Shown here piece by piece: positions 46,916 through 57,242 of a stretch of 64,000 nt of DNA. Location: contig NZ_SEMD01000008.1 of NCBI RefSeq assembly GCF_004153165.1, positions 74,269 to 138,268 on the forward strand. The letters are read 5' to 3'. The notes below the pieces were generated by a model. It searched no databases and was not told the DNA's origin. It saw only the letters and a list, made by a program, of their open reading frames with translations. Source of the stretch: Sporolactobacillus sp. THM7-4. Its GTDB lineage: Bacteria; Bacillota; Bacilli; Bacillales; Sporolactobacillaceae. The position numbers and the translations under genes were made by a program. How positions within the stretch are numbered: the stretch's first letter is position 1; every line of letters starts with the position of its first letter.

Positions 46916-47584
46916 ATGCTTGATGTTTCTCTTTCACCGCTTCTTAAAGAACGGATCCCGGATTTTAAAGCGGGCATCATTTGTTATCATCATATCGTGA
47001 TTGGTGAATTGCCGCAAATCATCGCCGGGCGTCTTCCGCTTTTTTATGAAAATATCAGGCTCTCCCTTAAGGACCACCCCGTCCGTTCAATTAAAGGTGT
47101 CGAAGAGTGGAGAGAAGTGTTTAAAAAGGCCGGCACCGATCCGTCCCGGTACCGGCCGTCACAGGAGTCGCTCCTGAGGCGAATAAAAAAAGATGGTCGC
47201 CTGCATTCGGTGCATTCGGCAGTCGATCTCAACAACTTTTTCAGCGTACAATATGGCATCCCGATCGGAATATATGACTCCGCCCGCCTTCACGCCCCGC
47301 TTAAGATCACAATTGGAACGGAAAAGGATCAGTATGACGGGTTGAACGGGCGGACGATGCATATGGCGGATAAAATTGTTTCAGCTGACCGGGACGGAGC
47401 ATTCGGCAGCCCGATCGTTGATTCGAGGCGAACATGCGTAACCGGGAACACGACGGATGCACTGCAGATCGTTTATATCCGTCCCTCCATGGATTCAGCC
47501 GAAGCGCTCCGGCTCGTTAAAGCCATGGCCGACATGTTCACGCAGGCCCATGGAGGAGAACATGAATGGAAAATCATTGAATAG
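46916..47584 (+). CDS. B3/B4 (tRNA-editing-like) domain protein
   Basis: About 222 aa. The segment from about residue 70 (RPSQESLLRRIKKDGRLHSVHS, NNFFSVQYGIPIGIYD) is the B3/B4 fold of phenylalanyl-tRNA synthetase beta chain, free-standing here. Such proteins may hydrolyse misacylated tRNA or bind amino acids, but no role is proven. The start at 46916 has GGGGGGATGTACC before it. Confidence 0.82.
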   Translation: MLDVSLSPLLKERIPDFKAGIICYHHIVIGELPQIIAGRLPLFYENIRLSLKDHPVRSIKGVEEWREVFKKAGTDPSRYRPSQESLLRRIKKDGRLHSVHSAVDLNNFFSVQYGIPIGIYDSARLHAPLKITIGTEKDQYDGLNGRTMHMADKIVSADRDGAFGSPIVDSRRTCVTGNTTDALQIVYIRPSMDSAEALRLVKAMADMFTQAHGGEHEWKIIE

Positions 47585-47628
47585 AATCATGTTTAGACAG
47601 AGTTATTTTCATAGAGGAGTGACCCTTG

Positions 47629-47874
47629 ATGAATTCAGATCTTTTCAGCGTCGATTACTTTAAAAAGGCAATTCGTCTCCAGATCAGAAAAAACAGCGAT
47701 GTTTTTACACCCGTTCAGACCATGAACAGCTACTACCATACGGTTGTTTCGGCAATTATTCAGGACAGAATTAATAAAAACTTTGAACTGATCCGCCGCA
47801 TCCGCAATCTCGATACGGCATATAAAGAAATTAAAAATGAGATCACTCAGCAGCAGGAAAAACAGCAACAGTAA
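47629..47874 (+). CDS. Small uncharacterised helical protein
   Basis: 81 aa, not recognised. It begins MNSDLFSVDYFKKAIRLQ with AGAGGAGTGACCC upstream, and ends in a Gln/Lys-rich tail (QQQEKQQQ). It is predicted to be mostly helical, with a basic middle (RINKNFELIRRIRN). It follows the B3/B4 gene by 44 bases and is closed by a terminator, so it is likely real and co-transcribed. No domain can be assigned. Confidence 0.65.
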   Translation: MNSDLFSVDYFKKAIRLQIRKNSDVFTPVQTMNSYYHTVVSAIIQDRINKNFELIRRIRNLDTAYKEIKNEITQQQEKQQQ

Positions 47875-47903
47875 GCAGCAGCTGCCGGCACTGCGCCATT
47901 TTC

Positions 47904-47951
47904 TGCTGTTATTTTGTACGCTTATCCCGTATACAATAACAGCATTTTTTT
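47904..47951 (+). terminator. Terminator after the small protein gene
   Basis: TGCTGTTATT (47904-47913) pairs with AATAACAGCA (47935-47944), followed by seven T. Confidence 0.85.
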
Positions 47952-47971
47952 GTGAAAAAACTTGAATAGAT

Positions 47972-48892
47972 TTATTTTGCTGCCCTGAAGCCCGCCTGTG
48001 CAGCCGCTTTTCTGGATTTGAAACAGGCTTCGGCTCTTGTCACTTTATAATAAGGATCCGACGGCATATGATAGATTTTTCCTCGCGCCGATACATTCCC
48101 TTTGATTGCTCCGGCACAATTTCCCGAGCTGTCCGGAGTGAACGCTCCGGACACATTTGTCTTCGGCGTTTCCGTCGAAGAGCCGCTCTCTGATGAATGG
48201 ATATAACCGCTGACTTCTCTATACGCCTTTGTGCCCTTCATGACTTCCGGATGGTAACCGTCATCCTGTGCATAGTCGTTAACCGACCAGATTCCGAGCT
48301 TCTTTTTCTTTGCCTGTGCCTCTACTGCGCGATAACGATCCACATATTTCGTATTGGGCGGGATAACGTAAGCCACCCGGGCGAAACCGCGTGCGAGCTG
48401 CAGTTCTTCGACGGATTTTCCGCCGACATATACATAAGCGAGCAGCCGTCCGTATTTATCGTGTCCTCCGTTTTCCGCCAGCTCAAGACGGACGGTTTTT
48501 CCGTCCATCAGCTGATGGGCATAACGGCTTGCCTCGGGTCCGTACGGCTGGACACCGAGACGCGGGTGGTGCGTTTCCGGCGTGTCAATCAGAAGCATCC
48601 GGACGGTCGTCACTTTGCCCAGATAAGAGACATCAATCGTATCGCCGTCTACCACCTTGATGACCCTTGCCGTGACTCCCGGAACGTTCCGGTTGTTACT
48701 TTGAGCGGTTTGATTTTGTGGTTGCTTTTTGTGATCGGCAGATTGCTGATCGGGCGTATACGAGGAAGCGGCCTTTCCGGAAGAGTCGTACGATGCAGAA
48801 CCGGATCCGCTCTGATCTGCCTCGCAGCCCGCAAAAACGAAGAGTGAAGTAATCACTAATAATCCTTTAATCCACCATTTTCTCAAATCCAA
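47972..48892 (-). CDS. Secreted thermonuclease-like lipoprotein
   Basis: 306 aa. A signal peptide ends in the lipobox FAGC (Cys about 23), followed by a low-complexity linker. The staphylococcal nuclease domain shows VVDGDTIDV, VRMLLIDTPETHHP with catalytic Arg and Glu, and HDKYGRLLAYVY with the second Arg. The C-terminal about 45 residues (IKGNVSARGKIYHMP...ACFKSRKAAAQAGFR) form a small domain that often follows extracellular nucleases. It should cut DNA/RNA outside the cell with calcium, for nutrient or DNA uptake. Confidence 0.88.
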   Translation of the reverse strand: MDLRKWWIKGLLVITSLFVFAGCEADQSGSGSASYDSSGKAASSYTPDQQSADHKKQPQNQTAQSNNRNVPGVTARVIKVVDGDTIDVSYLGKVTTVRMLLIDTPETHHPRLGVQPYGPEASRYAHQLMDGKTVRLELAENGGHDKYGRLLAYVYVGGKSVEELQLARGFARVAYVIPPNTKYVDRYRAVEAQAKKKKLGIWSVNDYAQDDGYHPEVMKGTKAYREVSGYIHSSESGSSTETPKTNVSGAFTPDSSGNCAGAIKGNVSARGKIYHMPSDPYYKVTRAEACFKSRKAAAQAGFRAAK

Positions 48893-48915
48893 TCATCCAA
48901 CCTTTCTATGTATAC

Positions 48916-48951
48916 AAAAAGAGCGACCCTCCCCTTGAAATCCGGTCACTC
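48916..48951 (-). terminator. fnr terminator
   Basis: Minus-strand stem GAGTGACC / GGTCGCTC (48944-48951 with 48921-48928, one G-U pair) followed by five T. Confidence 0.75.
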
Positions 48952-48969
48952 CAGAATTTATCCATACCA

Positions 48970-49701
48970 TCACAATCGGCAAATATTCATTGGGCAGCGG
49001 TCTTCGCAGTGGCAGATCTTTTTGAGGTAATCCATGTCCTTTATCACGATGTATCCGTGATGGTAGCCGATCGCCCCGTCTTTTTTCCAAGTCTGGAGCA
49101 TCCGGTTCACGGTTTCCCGCGTTGAACCGATCAGCTGTGCCAGATCGGTGTTGGTCAGGTCGAGCGTGTAGTGTATCCCGTCCGATTGTTTTTTGCCGTA
49201 TCCGTGAACCATTCGAATCAATGTTGACGCGAGCGCTCCATTTTTACCATAGAAAAGCAGATCGCGCATTTTAATCTGCGTATACTGATTGGTCAATCCC
49301 ACCCACTTCATAAACTCAAAAGCAAGACCGGCATTTCCAGGAATCAGGTTTTCAATATCCTGCTCATTGATCACGCCGATTTTGCAATCGGTCGCCGCAT
49401 TCGCCGTAAACGAGTACTCATCGGACCCGAGACAGCTGATCTCACCGAACAAATCGTCAGGAATGTAATAGTGAAGGACAAGATCTTTTCCGTCATATGC
49501 GGACTTAAAAAGTTTCACGCGGCCCTCAACCACATAAAACAATTTATTTGAACGATCGCCTTCCCAGTAAATATTGGTGTTCTTTTTATAAAATTCCACA
49601 CTCATTAAATTCTTGATCGCATCAAGATTCTTTTTGGAAAACATACTCGTATTGTTCATCTGATTTTTTAGAAACAATGCCGCATTTTCCACACTGATCA
49701 C
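48970..49701 (-). CDS. fnr: Fnr-type oxygen-sensing regulator (Crp/Fnr family)
   Basis: 243 aa. The cyclic-nucleotide-like domain (about 25-140) and HTH (LAQLIGSTRETVNRML) are clear. The C-terminus carries cysteines at 230, 232, 236 and 241 (CHCEDRCPMNIC), and Asp147 in KMRDLLFYG; B. subtilis Fnr binds its [4Fe-4S] cluster with C-terminal cysteines and an aspartate in the same place. So it should activate anaerobic genes when the cluster is whole. A TGTGA-N6-TCATA site lies upstream at 49770, suggesting autoregulation. Confidence 0.88.
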   Translation of the reverse strand: MISVENAALFLKNQMNNTSMFSKKNLDAIKNLMSVEFYKKNTNIYWEGDRSNKLFYVVEGRVKLFKSAYDGKDLVLHYYIPDDLFGEISCLGSDEYSFTANAATDCKIGVINEQDIENLIPGNAGLAFEFMKWVGLTNQYTQIKMRDLLFYGKNGALASTLIRMVHGYGKKQSDGIHYTLDLTNTDLAQLIGSTRETVNRMLQTWKKDGAIGYHHGYIVIKDMDYLKKICHCEDRCPMNICRL

Positions 49702-49769
49702 ACCTTTTAAACTGCGGTTGATATCCTATTTGTATTATAACAGGAAAACCGTTGTTTTTTATCAACAAG

Positions 49770-49785
49770 TGTGACGAAAATCATA
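49770..49785. promoter_or_regulatory. Candidate Fnr/Crp-type binding site
   Basis: TGTGACGAAAATCATA matches TGTGA-N6-TCACA with one change. It is 69 bases before the fnr start. Confidence 0.45.
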
Positions 49786-49850
49786 CAAGTCAGTGCATGT
49801 GGATAAATGCGGCACTTCAATTATGTTCCCCGGATGATGACCGGTTTTTC

Positions 49851-51143
49851 TTATCCTTCAAGAAGAAGCGTTTCCGGATCTTCGAGTAAGGTTTTTACTT
49901 TAACCAGGAATTGGACCGCTTCGCTGCCGTCAACGATCCGGTGATCGTAGGACAGAGCGATGTACATCATCGGACGAATTTCTATTTTATCGCCTTCAGG
50001 CGTCGAAACGGCAACGGGACGTTTCTTGATTCCGTGCATTCCAAGAATGCCAACCTGTGGAGCATTAATAATCGGTGTCGAAAGCAGTGAACCGAATGTT
50101 CCACCGTTTGTAATCGTAAAGGTTCCGCCCTGAAGATCGCTCAGTGTCAGGCGATTCGTCCTTGCTTTCGTCGCCAGATCCTTAATATCCTGTTCGATCT
50201 CGGCGAACGTTTTCCGGTCGGCTTCACGGACAACCGGAACGACCAATCCCTGATCCGTCGCGACCGCGATACCGATGTCATAGTACTTTTTCACAAGCAG
50301 ATCGGTACCGTCGATCTCTGCATTAAGCAGCGGAAAACTTTTCAGCGCGCCGACGACCGCTTTGGTGAAGAAAGACATGAACCCGAGCTTGACGTCATGC
50401 TCTTTAATAAACGCTTCCTTCCGCCGTTTGCGAATGCTCATGATCGCCGTCAGGTCGACCTCGTTAAACGTTGTCAGCATCGCAGCTTCATGCTGAACGG
50501 CGACCAGCCGGCGGGCGATGGTCTGGCGTCTGCGGGTCATTTTAATCCGTTCGACCGGTCTGGACGGATCTTCTGTCTCAGCAGCCGGCGCTTTGGCAGC
50601 CGGCTGACTTTCTTTTATGACAGCCTGCTGTGCGACGTCGCCGACCCGGACACGTCCAAGTGGATCGGCAGTTTGAACGGCACCGAGATCGATCCCTTTT
50701 TCCCTCGCGAGCTTCCGGGCGGCAGGGGAAGCCAGCCTGCGCCCCGTACCTGCCGATGCAGGTGCCGGGGTCGGTTTTGCAGCCGGAGCAGGTGTGGGCG
50801 CCGGTGCCGGTTTCGTAGCCGCAGCGACCGCGGATTCCGTTTTTGCTTCAGCGGAAGGTTCCGCTTGTTCCGGAGCCGGACTTGCCGGCGATTCACTGCC
50901 TGCGTCCGCGTTTTCATCAAGAAGCGCAATCACTTCACCGACTTCAACCGTCTCATCGACATCTTTTTCTATCTTTTTCAACACTCCTGAATGTTCCGCG
51001 CTGATCTGGATGTTGACCTTGTCTGTCTCGATCTCGGCAATATCATCGCCCTGATTGACCTTACTTCCAACATTGACCAGCCATCTGACAATCGTTCCTT
51101 CAGTGATTGACTCTGCCAGTTCCGGCACTTTGACTTCTATCAA
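49851..51143 (-). CDS. odhB: 2-oxoglutarate dehydrogenase E2, dihydrolipoamide succinyltransferase
   Basis: 430 aa. The lipoyl domain has the lysine in [11 protein letters not shown] (Lys42), followed by an Ala/Pro-rich hinge, the peripheral subunit-binding domain ([15 protein letters not shown]) and the catalytic domain with [12 protein letters not shown]. It passes succinyl groups to CoA in the TCA cycle. The 32-base gap to odhA shows an operon. Lipoamide dehydrogenase (E3) is not in the window. Confidence 0.96.
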   Translation of the reverse strand: MIEVKVPELAESITEGTIVRWLVNVGSKVNQGDDIAEIETDKVNIQISAEHSGVLKKIEKDVDETVEVGEVIALLDENADAGSESPASPAPEQAEPSAEAKTESAVAAATKPAPAPTPAPAAKPTPAPASAGTGRRLASPAARKLAREKGIDLGAVQTADPLGRVRVGDVAQQAVIKESQPAAKAPAAETEDPSRPVERIKMTRRRQTIARRLVAVQHEAAMLTTFNEVDLTAIMSIRKRRKEAFIKEHDVKLGFMSFFTKAVVGALKSFPLLNAEIDGTDLLVKKYYDIGIAVATDQGLVVPVVREADRKTFAEIEQDIKDLATKARTNRLTLSDLQGGTFTITNGGTFGSLLSTPIINAPQVGILGMHGIKKRPVAVSTPEGDKIEIRPMMYIALSYDHRIVDGSEAVQFLVKVKTLLEDPETLLLEG

Positions 51144-51175
51144 ACAAATCCCCTCCCCAATCAGGCAAGTCTTAT

Positions 51176-54082
51176 TTAAAAATCTTTATGCAGAGTTTCA
51201 GCGATAATCCGTTTTTGTTCTTTTTTATGGAACTCCGGTTCACCAGTTGCCGGACTTGACCGCTCCGGCCGCCCGATATAACGCAGTCCTGCCCCGGCAG
51301 GGATAATTTTCCGAATCCTGAGTTCCACGTAACTCCAGGCGCCCATGTTTTTCGGCTCTTCCTGAAGCCAGACCACTTCCTTTAAATTCGGATATTGATT
51401 TAAGAGACGGCTCAGCTGCTGTTCAGGGAATGGATAGAGTTCCTCGACACGCAGAACATGAAGCCAGTCGGGCCTGGATGATTGTGTTTCAATCTCAACC
51501 GCAAGATCTACAGCGACTTTCCCGCTGCACAACACGATCCGCTCAACCTTATCAGGTTGATCCCCTGTCAGCGGTTCTTCAAGAACGCTCTGAAAGTGTC
51601 CTTCAGACAGATCGGCAGGGGACGACGCCGCTTTCGGATGACGGAGCAGACTCTTCGGTGACAGGATCACGAGCGGGCGGACGACATCAGTATTAAGAAT
51701 CGCTGCCTGCCGGCGTAAAATGTGAAAGTACTGAGCCGGCGTCGTCAGATTGGCAACCGTCCAGTTATTTTCGGCCGATAATTGCAGAAAACGTTCCAGA
51801 CGTCCGCTGGAGTGCTCCGGACCCATTCCTTCATAGCCGTGCGGGAGTAACATCACAAATCCGGATTTCTGTCCCCATTTGGCTCTTCCGGCAGTGACAA
51901 ACTGATCGAAAATAACCTGACCGACATTCGCAAAATCACCAAACTGGGCTTCCCAGATCACTAATGTTTCAGGGGCAAAAACGTTATATCCGTACTCAAA
52001 CCCAATTACAGCCGTTTCCGACAGCGGACTGTTATGAATGTCAAAAGATGCGCGAACATCTTTAAGATGGTGGAACGGCGAGTATGTTGCGCCTGTTTCC
52101 ACATCATGAAGGACGGCGTGGCGATGGGCAAATGTCCCGCGCTCCACATCCTGGCCGGTAAAACGGATCGGTGTTCCATCTTTGAGAATTGAAGCGAAGG
52201 CAAGCGCTTCTCCGGTTCCCCAATCAATTTTATTGCCTCCGTTCAGCGCGGTTTTCCGGCGCTTCAGGATCCTTGCGAGTTTAGGATAGACATGAAAATG
52301 TTCCGGCCAGTTGAGCATCTGCTGGTTGAGGTCTTTCAGTTCGCCGATCGGAACCTTCGTCTCTATATAATCCAGAGGTTCAGCCAGTTTTTCAGGAAAC
52401 GGCTTTTCCCTGATTTCCTTGCTCTTCTGCTCCCGGGATTCATTGTAGATTGTCTGCAGTTTTTCCTGCAGATGTTTTTGATAAGAGTCGAGTTCGCGGC
52501 TCGTGACCAGTCCCTTTTCTTCGAGCTTTTTCCTGTAGATGGCGGCCGCAGTCGGATGATTGTTGATCTTCCGATAGAGAATCGGCTGCGTTGCCGACGG
52601 ATCATCCGATTCGTTGTGGCCATAGCGCCTGTAACCGCACAGGTCGATCAGGAAATCTTTATGGAACGTCCTGCGATATTCATAAGCGAGGTAGATAGCG
52701 CTCAGACAGGCTTCCGGATCATCCGCGTTGACGTGAACAATCGGTACTTCAAAACCTTTGGCCAGATCACTTGCATAGGCCGTCGACCGGCCGTCCCGAT
52801 GATCGGTCGTGAATCCGAGCTGATTATTGGCGATGATATGAATCGTTCCTCCAGTGTTAAATCCTTTCAGCCGGCTCAGATTCAGTGTTTCCGAGACAAC
52901 GCCTTCTCCAGGAAAAGCAGCGTCACCATGAATCATGATTGTAAAAGCTTTTTCCGTATTTTGATCCGGATACCCCTCTTTGCTTCGATTATCCTGTGCC
53001 GCCCTTGTATAGCCTTCAATAACCGGATCGACGGCTTCGAGATGGCTTGGGTTGTTGGCCATCGTCAGAGTAGCCCGAACCTCGCCATGTGCCTCGTTCT
53101 TCTCCCCGGTATATTGAAGCAGGTATTTTTGATGGCCTTCCTCGATTGAACGCGCAGCGCCAAGGTGATATTTCACGTCACCGGTCCACCCGTAATTGAT
53201 TCCTTTTGATCCTTCGGAAGGAACCATGCTTTTGATCGGCGCGTGAACAAATTCAGCAAGAATTTTTTCATAAGGTTTGCCTAAAATATGAGCCAGGACA
53301 CTCAGACGACCCCTGTGCGCCATTCCGATCATAATTTGCCTTGCGCCGTCCCGGACCCCGTATTGAATGATTTTATCCAGCATCGGAACGAGTACATCTA
53401 CGCCCTCAATTGAAAAACGCTTCTGCCCGACGAAAGTCTTATGAAGAAAATGCTCAAAAGTCTCCACTTTCGTCAGCTGTTTCAGCAAATCTTTTTTCTC
53501 CTGATCGGTCAGCTGGTTCTGGAAGCGCTTTCTTTCAATCATCTCATTGAGCCATTTTTTCTCTTCGAGGTCAGGCACATGACTAAATTCGTATGCTATA
53601 GACTGCGAATACAGCTGGCGAAGATAATTGACGACATCAAGAGCGTTTTGTACATCATCCGGGGCTTCCGGCCAGATTACACGTGAAGGAATCGCTTTCA
53701 ACTTTTTAGGAGACAAATTGAAAGCGGCTAAATCCATCAGGTGGGTTTCAACCTCGTGATTTTCTCCAAGCGGATTGACATGTGCAAGCAAGTGCCCGTA
53801 TGCACGAATCCGTTCGGCCAGCCTGACCGCACCGACCACCTGATTCAGATCAAAAGCCGGACCGACAGATTGATCCTCCCCAATCCGCTGTACAGTAATC
53901 TGATCCTGATCGAGGCTGTCCGGGCTGCCCCATTTATCGAAGAGCTCCCGTAATGTCGGGTCGACAGAGTCTGGCTCTTCCAAATATTTATCATACTGTT
54001 CATCAACATAACCTAAATTGAGACGGGAAAAACTTTGCCACGGATTCCGTTTTTCTAACGTTTCATTCGCTGGCAATTCCAT
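51176..54082 (-). CDS. odhA: 2-oxoglutarate dehydrogenase E1
   Basis: 968 aa. [33 protein letters not shown] of the thiamine diphosphate site, and [11 protein letters not shown] are all typical OdhA motifs. It decarboxylates 2-oxoglutarate and loads E2. Having OdhAB implies an oxidative TCA branch, in contrast with the anaerobic GlpABC, so the organism can probably switch modes. Confidence 0.97.
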   Translation of the reverse strand: MELPANETLEKRNPWQSFSRLNLGYVDEQYDKYLEEPDSVDPTLRELFDKWGSPDSLDQDQITVQRIGEDQSVGPAFDLNQVVGAVRLAERIRAYGHLLAHVNPLGENHEVETHLMDLAAFNLSPKKLKAIPSRVIWPEAPDDVQNALDVVNYLRQLYSQSIAYEFSHVPDLEEKKWLNEMIERKRFQNQLTDQEKKDLLKQLTKVETFEHFLHKTFVGQKRFSIEGVDVLVPMLDKIIQYGVRDGARQIMIGMAHRGRLSVLAHILGKPYEKILAEFVHAPIKSMVPSEGSKGINYGWTGDVKYHLGAARSIEEGHQKYLLQYTGEKNEAHGEVRATLTMANNPSHLEAVDPVIEGYTRAAQDNRSKEGYPDQNTEKAFTIMIHGDAAFPGEGVVSETLNLSRLKGFNTGGTIHIIANNQLGFTTDHRDGRSTAYASDLAKGFEVPIVHVNADDPEACLSAIYLAYEYRRTFHKDFLIDLCGYRRYGHNESDDPSATQPILYRKINNHPTAAAIYRKKLEEKGLVTSRELDSYQKHLQEKLQTIYNESREQKSKEIREKPFPEKLAEPLDYIETKVPIGELKDLNQQMLNWPEHFHVYPKLARILKRRKTALNGGNKIDWGTGEALAFASILKDGTPIRFTGQDVERGTFAHRHAVLHDVETGATYSPFHHLKDVRASFDIHNSPLSETAVIGFEYGYNVFAPETLVIWEAQFGDFANVGQVIFDQFVTAGRAKWGQKSGFVMLLPHGYEGMGPEHSSGRLERFLQLSAENNWTVANLTTPAQYFHILRRQAAILNTDVVRPLVILSPKSLLRHPKAASSPADLSEGHFQSVLEEPLTGDQPDKVERIVLCSGKVAVDLAVEIETQSSRPDWLHVLRVEELYPFPEQQLSRLLNQYPNLKEVVWLQEEPKNMGAWSYVELRIRKIIPAGAGLRYIGRPERSSPATGEPEFHKKEQKRIIAETLHKDF

Positions 54083-54538
54083 CGCTCCCCACTTATCTTG
54101 ATTTTTTAATTAGCAGAAATGGTTTTAGAGTCAAAAGCCCGCCTGTCGGCAAGTCAGAATGCCATCCCTTGTATGGGGGTTCCCCAACAAGGTGTCAGCT
54201 GTCAAATAACGTATGGAGGTACGGTTTTTCTTATCTGAAAAAATTGCCCGCTGATTATCCGAACTTCCAGCCTCCTTTTTTAATACGCTTTCATCATTTC
54301 TAAAATAAAAAATGCGAATCAGAACCTCAGGCATTTCTATCAAATCATTTTTAAAGATTATCTTGTAGATTTATTGTAACATACTGAAATTTAACTTCAA
54401 TTGTTACGATATTATGAAACAATGATTTTTTGTTATGGTTTTTATGCATTTTTTCTGTTAAAAGACGTGACATAGATTTTCGTCTTTCGTGGCAAAATAA
54501 GTTTATAAAATGCAGCTTTACGTTTCTGTTTACGAATC
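54083..54538. other. Long leader/intergenic region between odhA and cvfB
   Basis: About 500 bases. On the minus strand it holds the likely odhA promoter (54373-54400) and hairpins around 54131-54240, including CCTTGT/ACAAGG and GGGG/CCCC arms. A 70-codon frame at 54131-54343 lacks protein features and looks like chance or repeat-derived sequence. Confidence 0.4.
54373..54400 (-). promoter_or_regulatory. Candidate odhA promoter
   Basis: Minus strand TTGAAG (54395-54400), 16 bases, TACAAT (54373-54378). It would leave a leader of about 280 bases before odhA. Confidence 0.35.
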
Positions 54539-54539
54539 A

Positions 54540-54548
54540 TGATATAAT
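54540..54548 (+). promoter_or_regulatory. cvfB extended -10 promoter
   Basis: TGATATAAT is a perfect extended -10 element (TGN plus TATAAT) about 45 bases before the cvfB start. The -35 region is poor, as is usual for this promoter type. Confidence 0.55.
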
Positions 54549-54592
54549 GAACACCGATATAAACTTTCCTGATCAGAAAGAGGGATGAATGG

Positions 54593-55453
54593 TTGGAATC
54601 ATTGCAGCCGGGCACAGTCGCCACACTTGACTTTTCACACAAAGCTCCTTTTGGCTGCTTTTTAACGGATGGGTCGCAGGACATTCTGCTCCATGAAAAC
54701 GACATCATTCAGCCATTTGATGAGCATACCCCGCAACGAGTCTTTCTCTACCAGGACCACCAGGGCAGGCTGGCAGCGACCATGAAGATTCCGGATATCA
54801 GGCTCGGTATTTACGGATGGGCGTCAGTCGTCGGAATGAAAAAAAAATACGGTGTTTTTGTTGACATCGGCATCAGTAAGGATATGCTGATCTCCAAAGA
54901 TGATCTTCCGGACGAATGGATTTATTGGCCGGCTACCGGCGATCGCGTATATTGCTGCTTAAAAATCGGCAAAAAAGGTCGCCTTTTTGCCAAACTGGCT
55001 GATGAATCGATCATGGAGACTTTATCTGTTCCCGCCCCGAATGACCTGCTCAATAAAGAAGTCGACGCGACGGTCTACAGACTCCTTCTTGCGGGTGCGC
55101 ATGTAGTAACAGAAGAGCTTTATAAGGGCTTCATTCACGAAAGCGAAATAACCGGAAAACTCCGCGTAGGCGAGCAGATCCATGCGCGAATCATTGATGT
55201 TAAAGAAGACGGTTCGCTTAATCTTTCCATGCGTCCGCGCAGTTATGAAACCATCGATCAAAATGCGGATGCAATTATCCGTTATATGGCGGGGCGGGAC
55301 GGTGCAATGCCCTATTCTGATAAAAGTCTTCCGGAAGACATTCAAAAGCGATTTTCAATCAGCAAAGGCGATTTTAAAAAAGCACTTGGCAAACTGATGA
55401 AGGAAAATAAAATTTATCAGGAGGACGGCTGGACTTATATGAAAAAGGATTAA
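54593..55453 (+). CDS. cvfB: S1-domain RNA-binding protein CvfB (YitL)
   Basis: 286 aa. Repeated S1-like folds are visible (LQPGTVATLDFSHKAPFGCFLTD; GMKKKYGVFVDIG; RVGEQIHARIIDVKEDGSLNLSMR) and a winged-helix end (FSISKGDFKKALGKLMKENKIY). The start is TTG at 54593, 8 bases after AGAGGG; no in-frame ATG is near. The family binds RNA and affects virulence factor expression in Staphylococcus; its role here is unknown. Confidence 0.9.
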   Translation: MESLQPGTVATLDFSHKAPFGCFLTDGSQDILLHENDIIQPFDEHTPQRVFLYQDHQGRLAATMKIPDIRLGIYGWASVVGMKKKYGVFVDIGISKDMLISKDDLPDEWIYWPATGDRVYCCLKIGKKGRLFAKLADESIMETLSVPAPNDLLNKEVDATVYRLLLAGAHVVTEELYKGFIHESEITGKLRVGEQIHARIIDVKEDGSLNLSMRPRSYETIDQNADAIIRYMAGRDGAMPYSDKSLPEDIQKRFSISKGDFKKALGKLMKENKIYQEDGWTYMKKD

Positions 55454-55474
55454 GTCCGGACGGTTTAAAAATGA

Positions 55475-55517
55475 AAAAATAAGGAGATTCCGTTTTTCGC
55501 GGTATCTCCTTATTTTT
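55475..55517. terminator. Bidirectional terminator between cvfB and the zinc transporter
   Basis: AAAAATAAGGAGAT (55475-55488) pairs perfectly with ATCTCCTTATTTTT (55504-55517), giving T-runs on both strands for the two converging genes. Confidence 0.9.
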
Positions 55518-55534
55518 CATTTCCGTTTCATCCT

Positions 55535-56353
55535 TTATCTCTGATATCCGGGCACGCGGCGCCTCGCGAGCCAATACCGGTAAGCGATTCCGATAAAGTA
55601 AGCAGCCGCTTCAAAGCTTGTAATAAAGAAGCTGACCGGTGCATTCGTGTAGAAGCTCATGGAAAGTCCGAACCATACGCCCAGAACGGCGAGAATGGAA
55701 GAAATGACAATCATGCCGAAGATCGACTGGCTGAAGCAGCGCGCGGCTGCTGCGGGAACCGTCATCAGCGCAAATACAAGCAGCGCGCCAACAATCTGCA
55801 CCGTCACGCTGACCGCGAGCGCCATCAGGAGCAGAAATCCGATTGAAATCCAGCGGATTGGCAGTCCGGCAGCTTCAGCACCGATCTGATCAAAAGAATC
55901 GAACTTTAGCCAGCGATAGCCGGCTGCAAGAATAAGGATAACTGCGGCGGTCAGTCCGACAATTTGCCAGACGTCCTGCATATCGATGCCGACAACACTC
56001 CCGAACAGGATGGTTTCCGTAAAATTAGCCTGTTTATCAGATAAAGAAAGAAAGAGTATCCCGAGACCAAGAAACAGACTCAGAACAACGCTTACCGAAG
56101 CGTCGCGCCGAAACATTTTTACGCCGAGCTGGCCGATACCGAGCGCACTGAGCAGGGTAAAAAGCAGGAGCCCACCAAGTGGATCCATACCGACATAAAC
56201 GGCAAATGAAGCACCCGCGAATCCGATATGGGAGAACGTATGGGCAATAAAAGATAAACTTCTCGCGATAACGAATACACCGATGACGCCGCACATCAAG
56301 GCAACCAGTGTGCCCGCTATGAATGCGTGCTGCATAAAATCATACTGAAACAT
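55535..56353 (-). CDS. znuB: Zinc ABC transporter permease (AdcB/ZnuB)
   Basis: About 272 aa, eight or so membrane helices. IGVFVIARSLSFIAHTFSHIGFAGASFAVY near the start and VGALLVFALMTVPAAAAR later are ABC-3 family marks (each seen in full at residues 23-52 and about 183-200). The start at 56353 follows GGGGAGGG by 9 bases; 11 further codons are open upstream without a site. It is last in the znuACB order. Confidence 0.92.
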   Translation of the reverse strand: MFQYDFMQHAFIAGTLVALMCGVIGVFVIARSLSFIAHTFSHIGFAGASFAVYVGMDPLGGLLLFTLLSALGIGQLGVKMFRRDASVSVVLSLFLGLGILFLSLSDKQANFTETILFGSVVGIDMQDVWQIVGLTAAVILILAAGYRWLKFDSFDQIGAEAAGLPIRWISIGFLLLMALAVSVTVQIVGALLVFALMTVPAAAARCFSQSIFGMIVISSILAVLGVWFGLSMSFYTNAPVSFFITSFEAAAYFIGIAYRYWLARRRVPGYQR

Positions 56354-56453
56354 AAAAAATGGCCCTCCCCGCCGGTACTGGAGCACATATCAAATCAAAG
56401 TCTACTTTTTGTAACGATTTCAATGACAATACTTAATGAAAAATTTTCCCGGG

Positions 56454-57221
56454 TTAAAACAGATGGTCCGTAAGCTGGCCGGCCGGTTCCCTGAACAATC
56501 CGATCGTCTTCGGCTTCTCTTCATCCGTCGCATGATAAAGCCATTCCGTCGCTTTTCCGTTCAGCACCTCATCTGAATTGCCGATTTCATAATGCCCGCG
56601 TGACATAAACAGGACACGGTCGGCGTATTCCTTCACTACATGAAGATCATGAGAAATAAAGATAACGGTAATCCCGTGCTTCCTGCACAGCCTCTGAACG
56701 AGCTGCATCATTTGTTCCTGAGCGTTCGGATCCAGATTGGCCGTCGATTCGTCGAGGAGCAGAACATCAGGCTGGCGGACCATCGCCTGGGCAATAAAAA
56801 TCCTCTGGCGTTCACCGCCGGAAAGCTTTCCTATCGGTTTATCGGCCAGATGAAGACATTCGGTCATCATCATCGCTTTTTGAACAGTCACCCGTTCCCT
56901 TGCCGACAGCCAGGGAACGGCCCGCGCCGGCAGCCCCAGTGAGACAAAATCTTTAGCGAGGATCGGTGTCTCCTCATCGATGGTCCGCGACTGGGGGACA
57001 TAACCGATTACCGTCTTCCGGTTATCATTCTCAAAGCTCACTTTCCCGCCGAGAGGCTTGATGAGTCCAAGAATGACTTTCAGTAATGTCGATTTACCGG
57101 CACCGTTCGGCCCGATAATCGCGAACATTTCACCACCGGCCACGTCAAAAGACACATGATTCAATATTTCTTCTCCGTTAAAACTGACTTGCAGATCATT
57201 AACCCGAATATGACGAAGCAC
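56454..57221 (-). CDS. znuC: Zinc ABC transporter ATPase (AdcC/ZnuC)
   Basis: 255 aa. Walker A GPNGAGKST, signature LSGGERQR, Walker B LLLDEST and switch His in FISHDLHVV. It lies 21 bases after the binding-protein gene. Energy unit of the metal importer. Confidence 0.93.
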   Translation of the reverse strand: MLRHIRVNDLQVSFNGEEILNHVSFDVAGGEMFAIIGPNGAGKSTLLKVILGLIKPLGGKVSFENDNRKTVIGYVPQSRTIDEETPILAKDFVSLGLPARAVPWLSARERVTVQKAMMMTECLHLADKPIGKLSGGERQRIFIAQAMVRQPDVLLLDESTANLDPNAQEQMMQLVQRLCRKHGITVIFISHDLHVVKEYADRVLFMSRGHYEIGNSDEVLNGKATEWLYHATDEEKPKTIGLFREPAGQLTDHLF

Positions 57222-57242
57222 CGGAAAAACCTCCTCTGAATC

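Noticed and set aside
54131-54343. 70-codon minus-strand frame
   Set aside because: No start context, and it lies in the hairpin-rich odhA leader.
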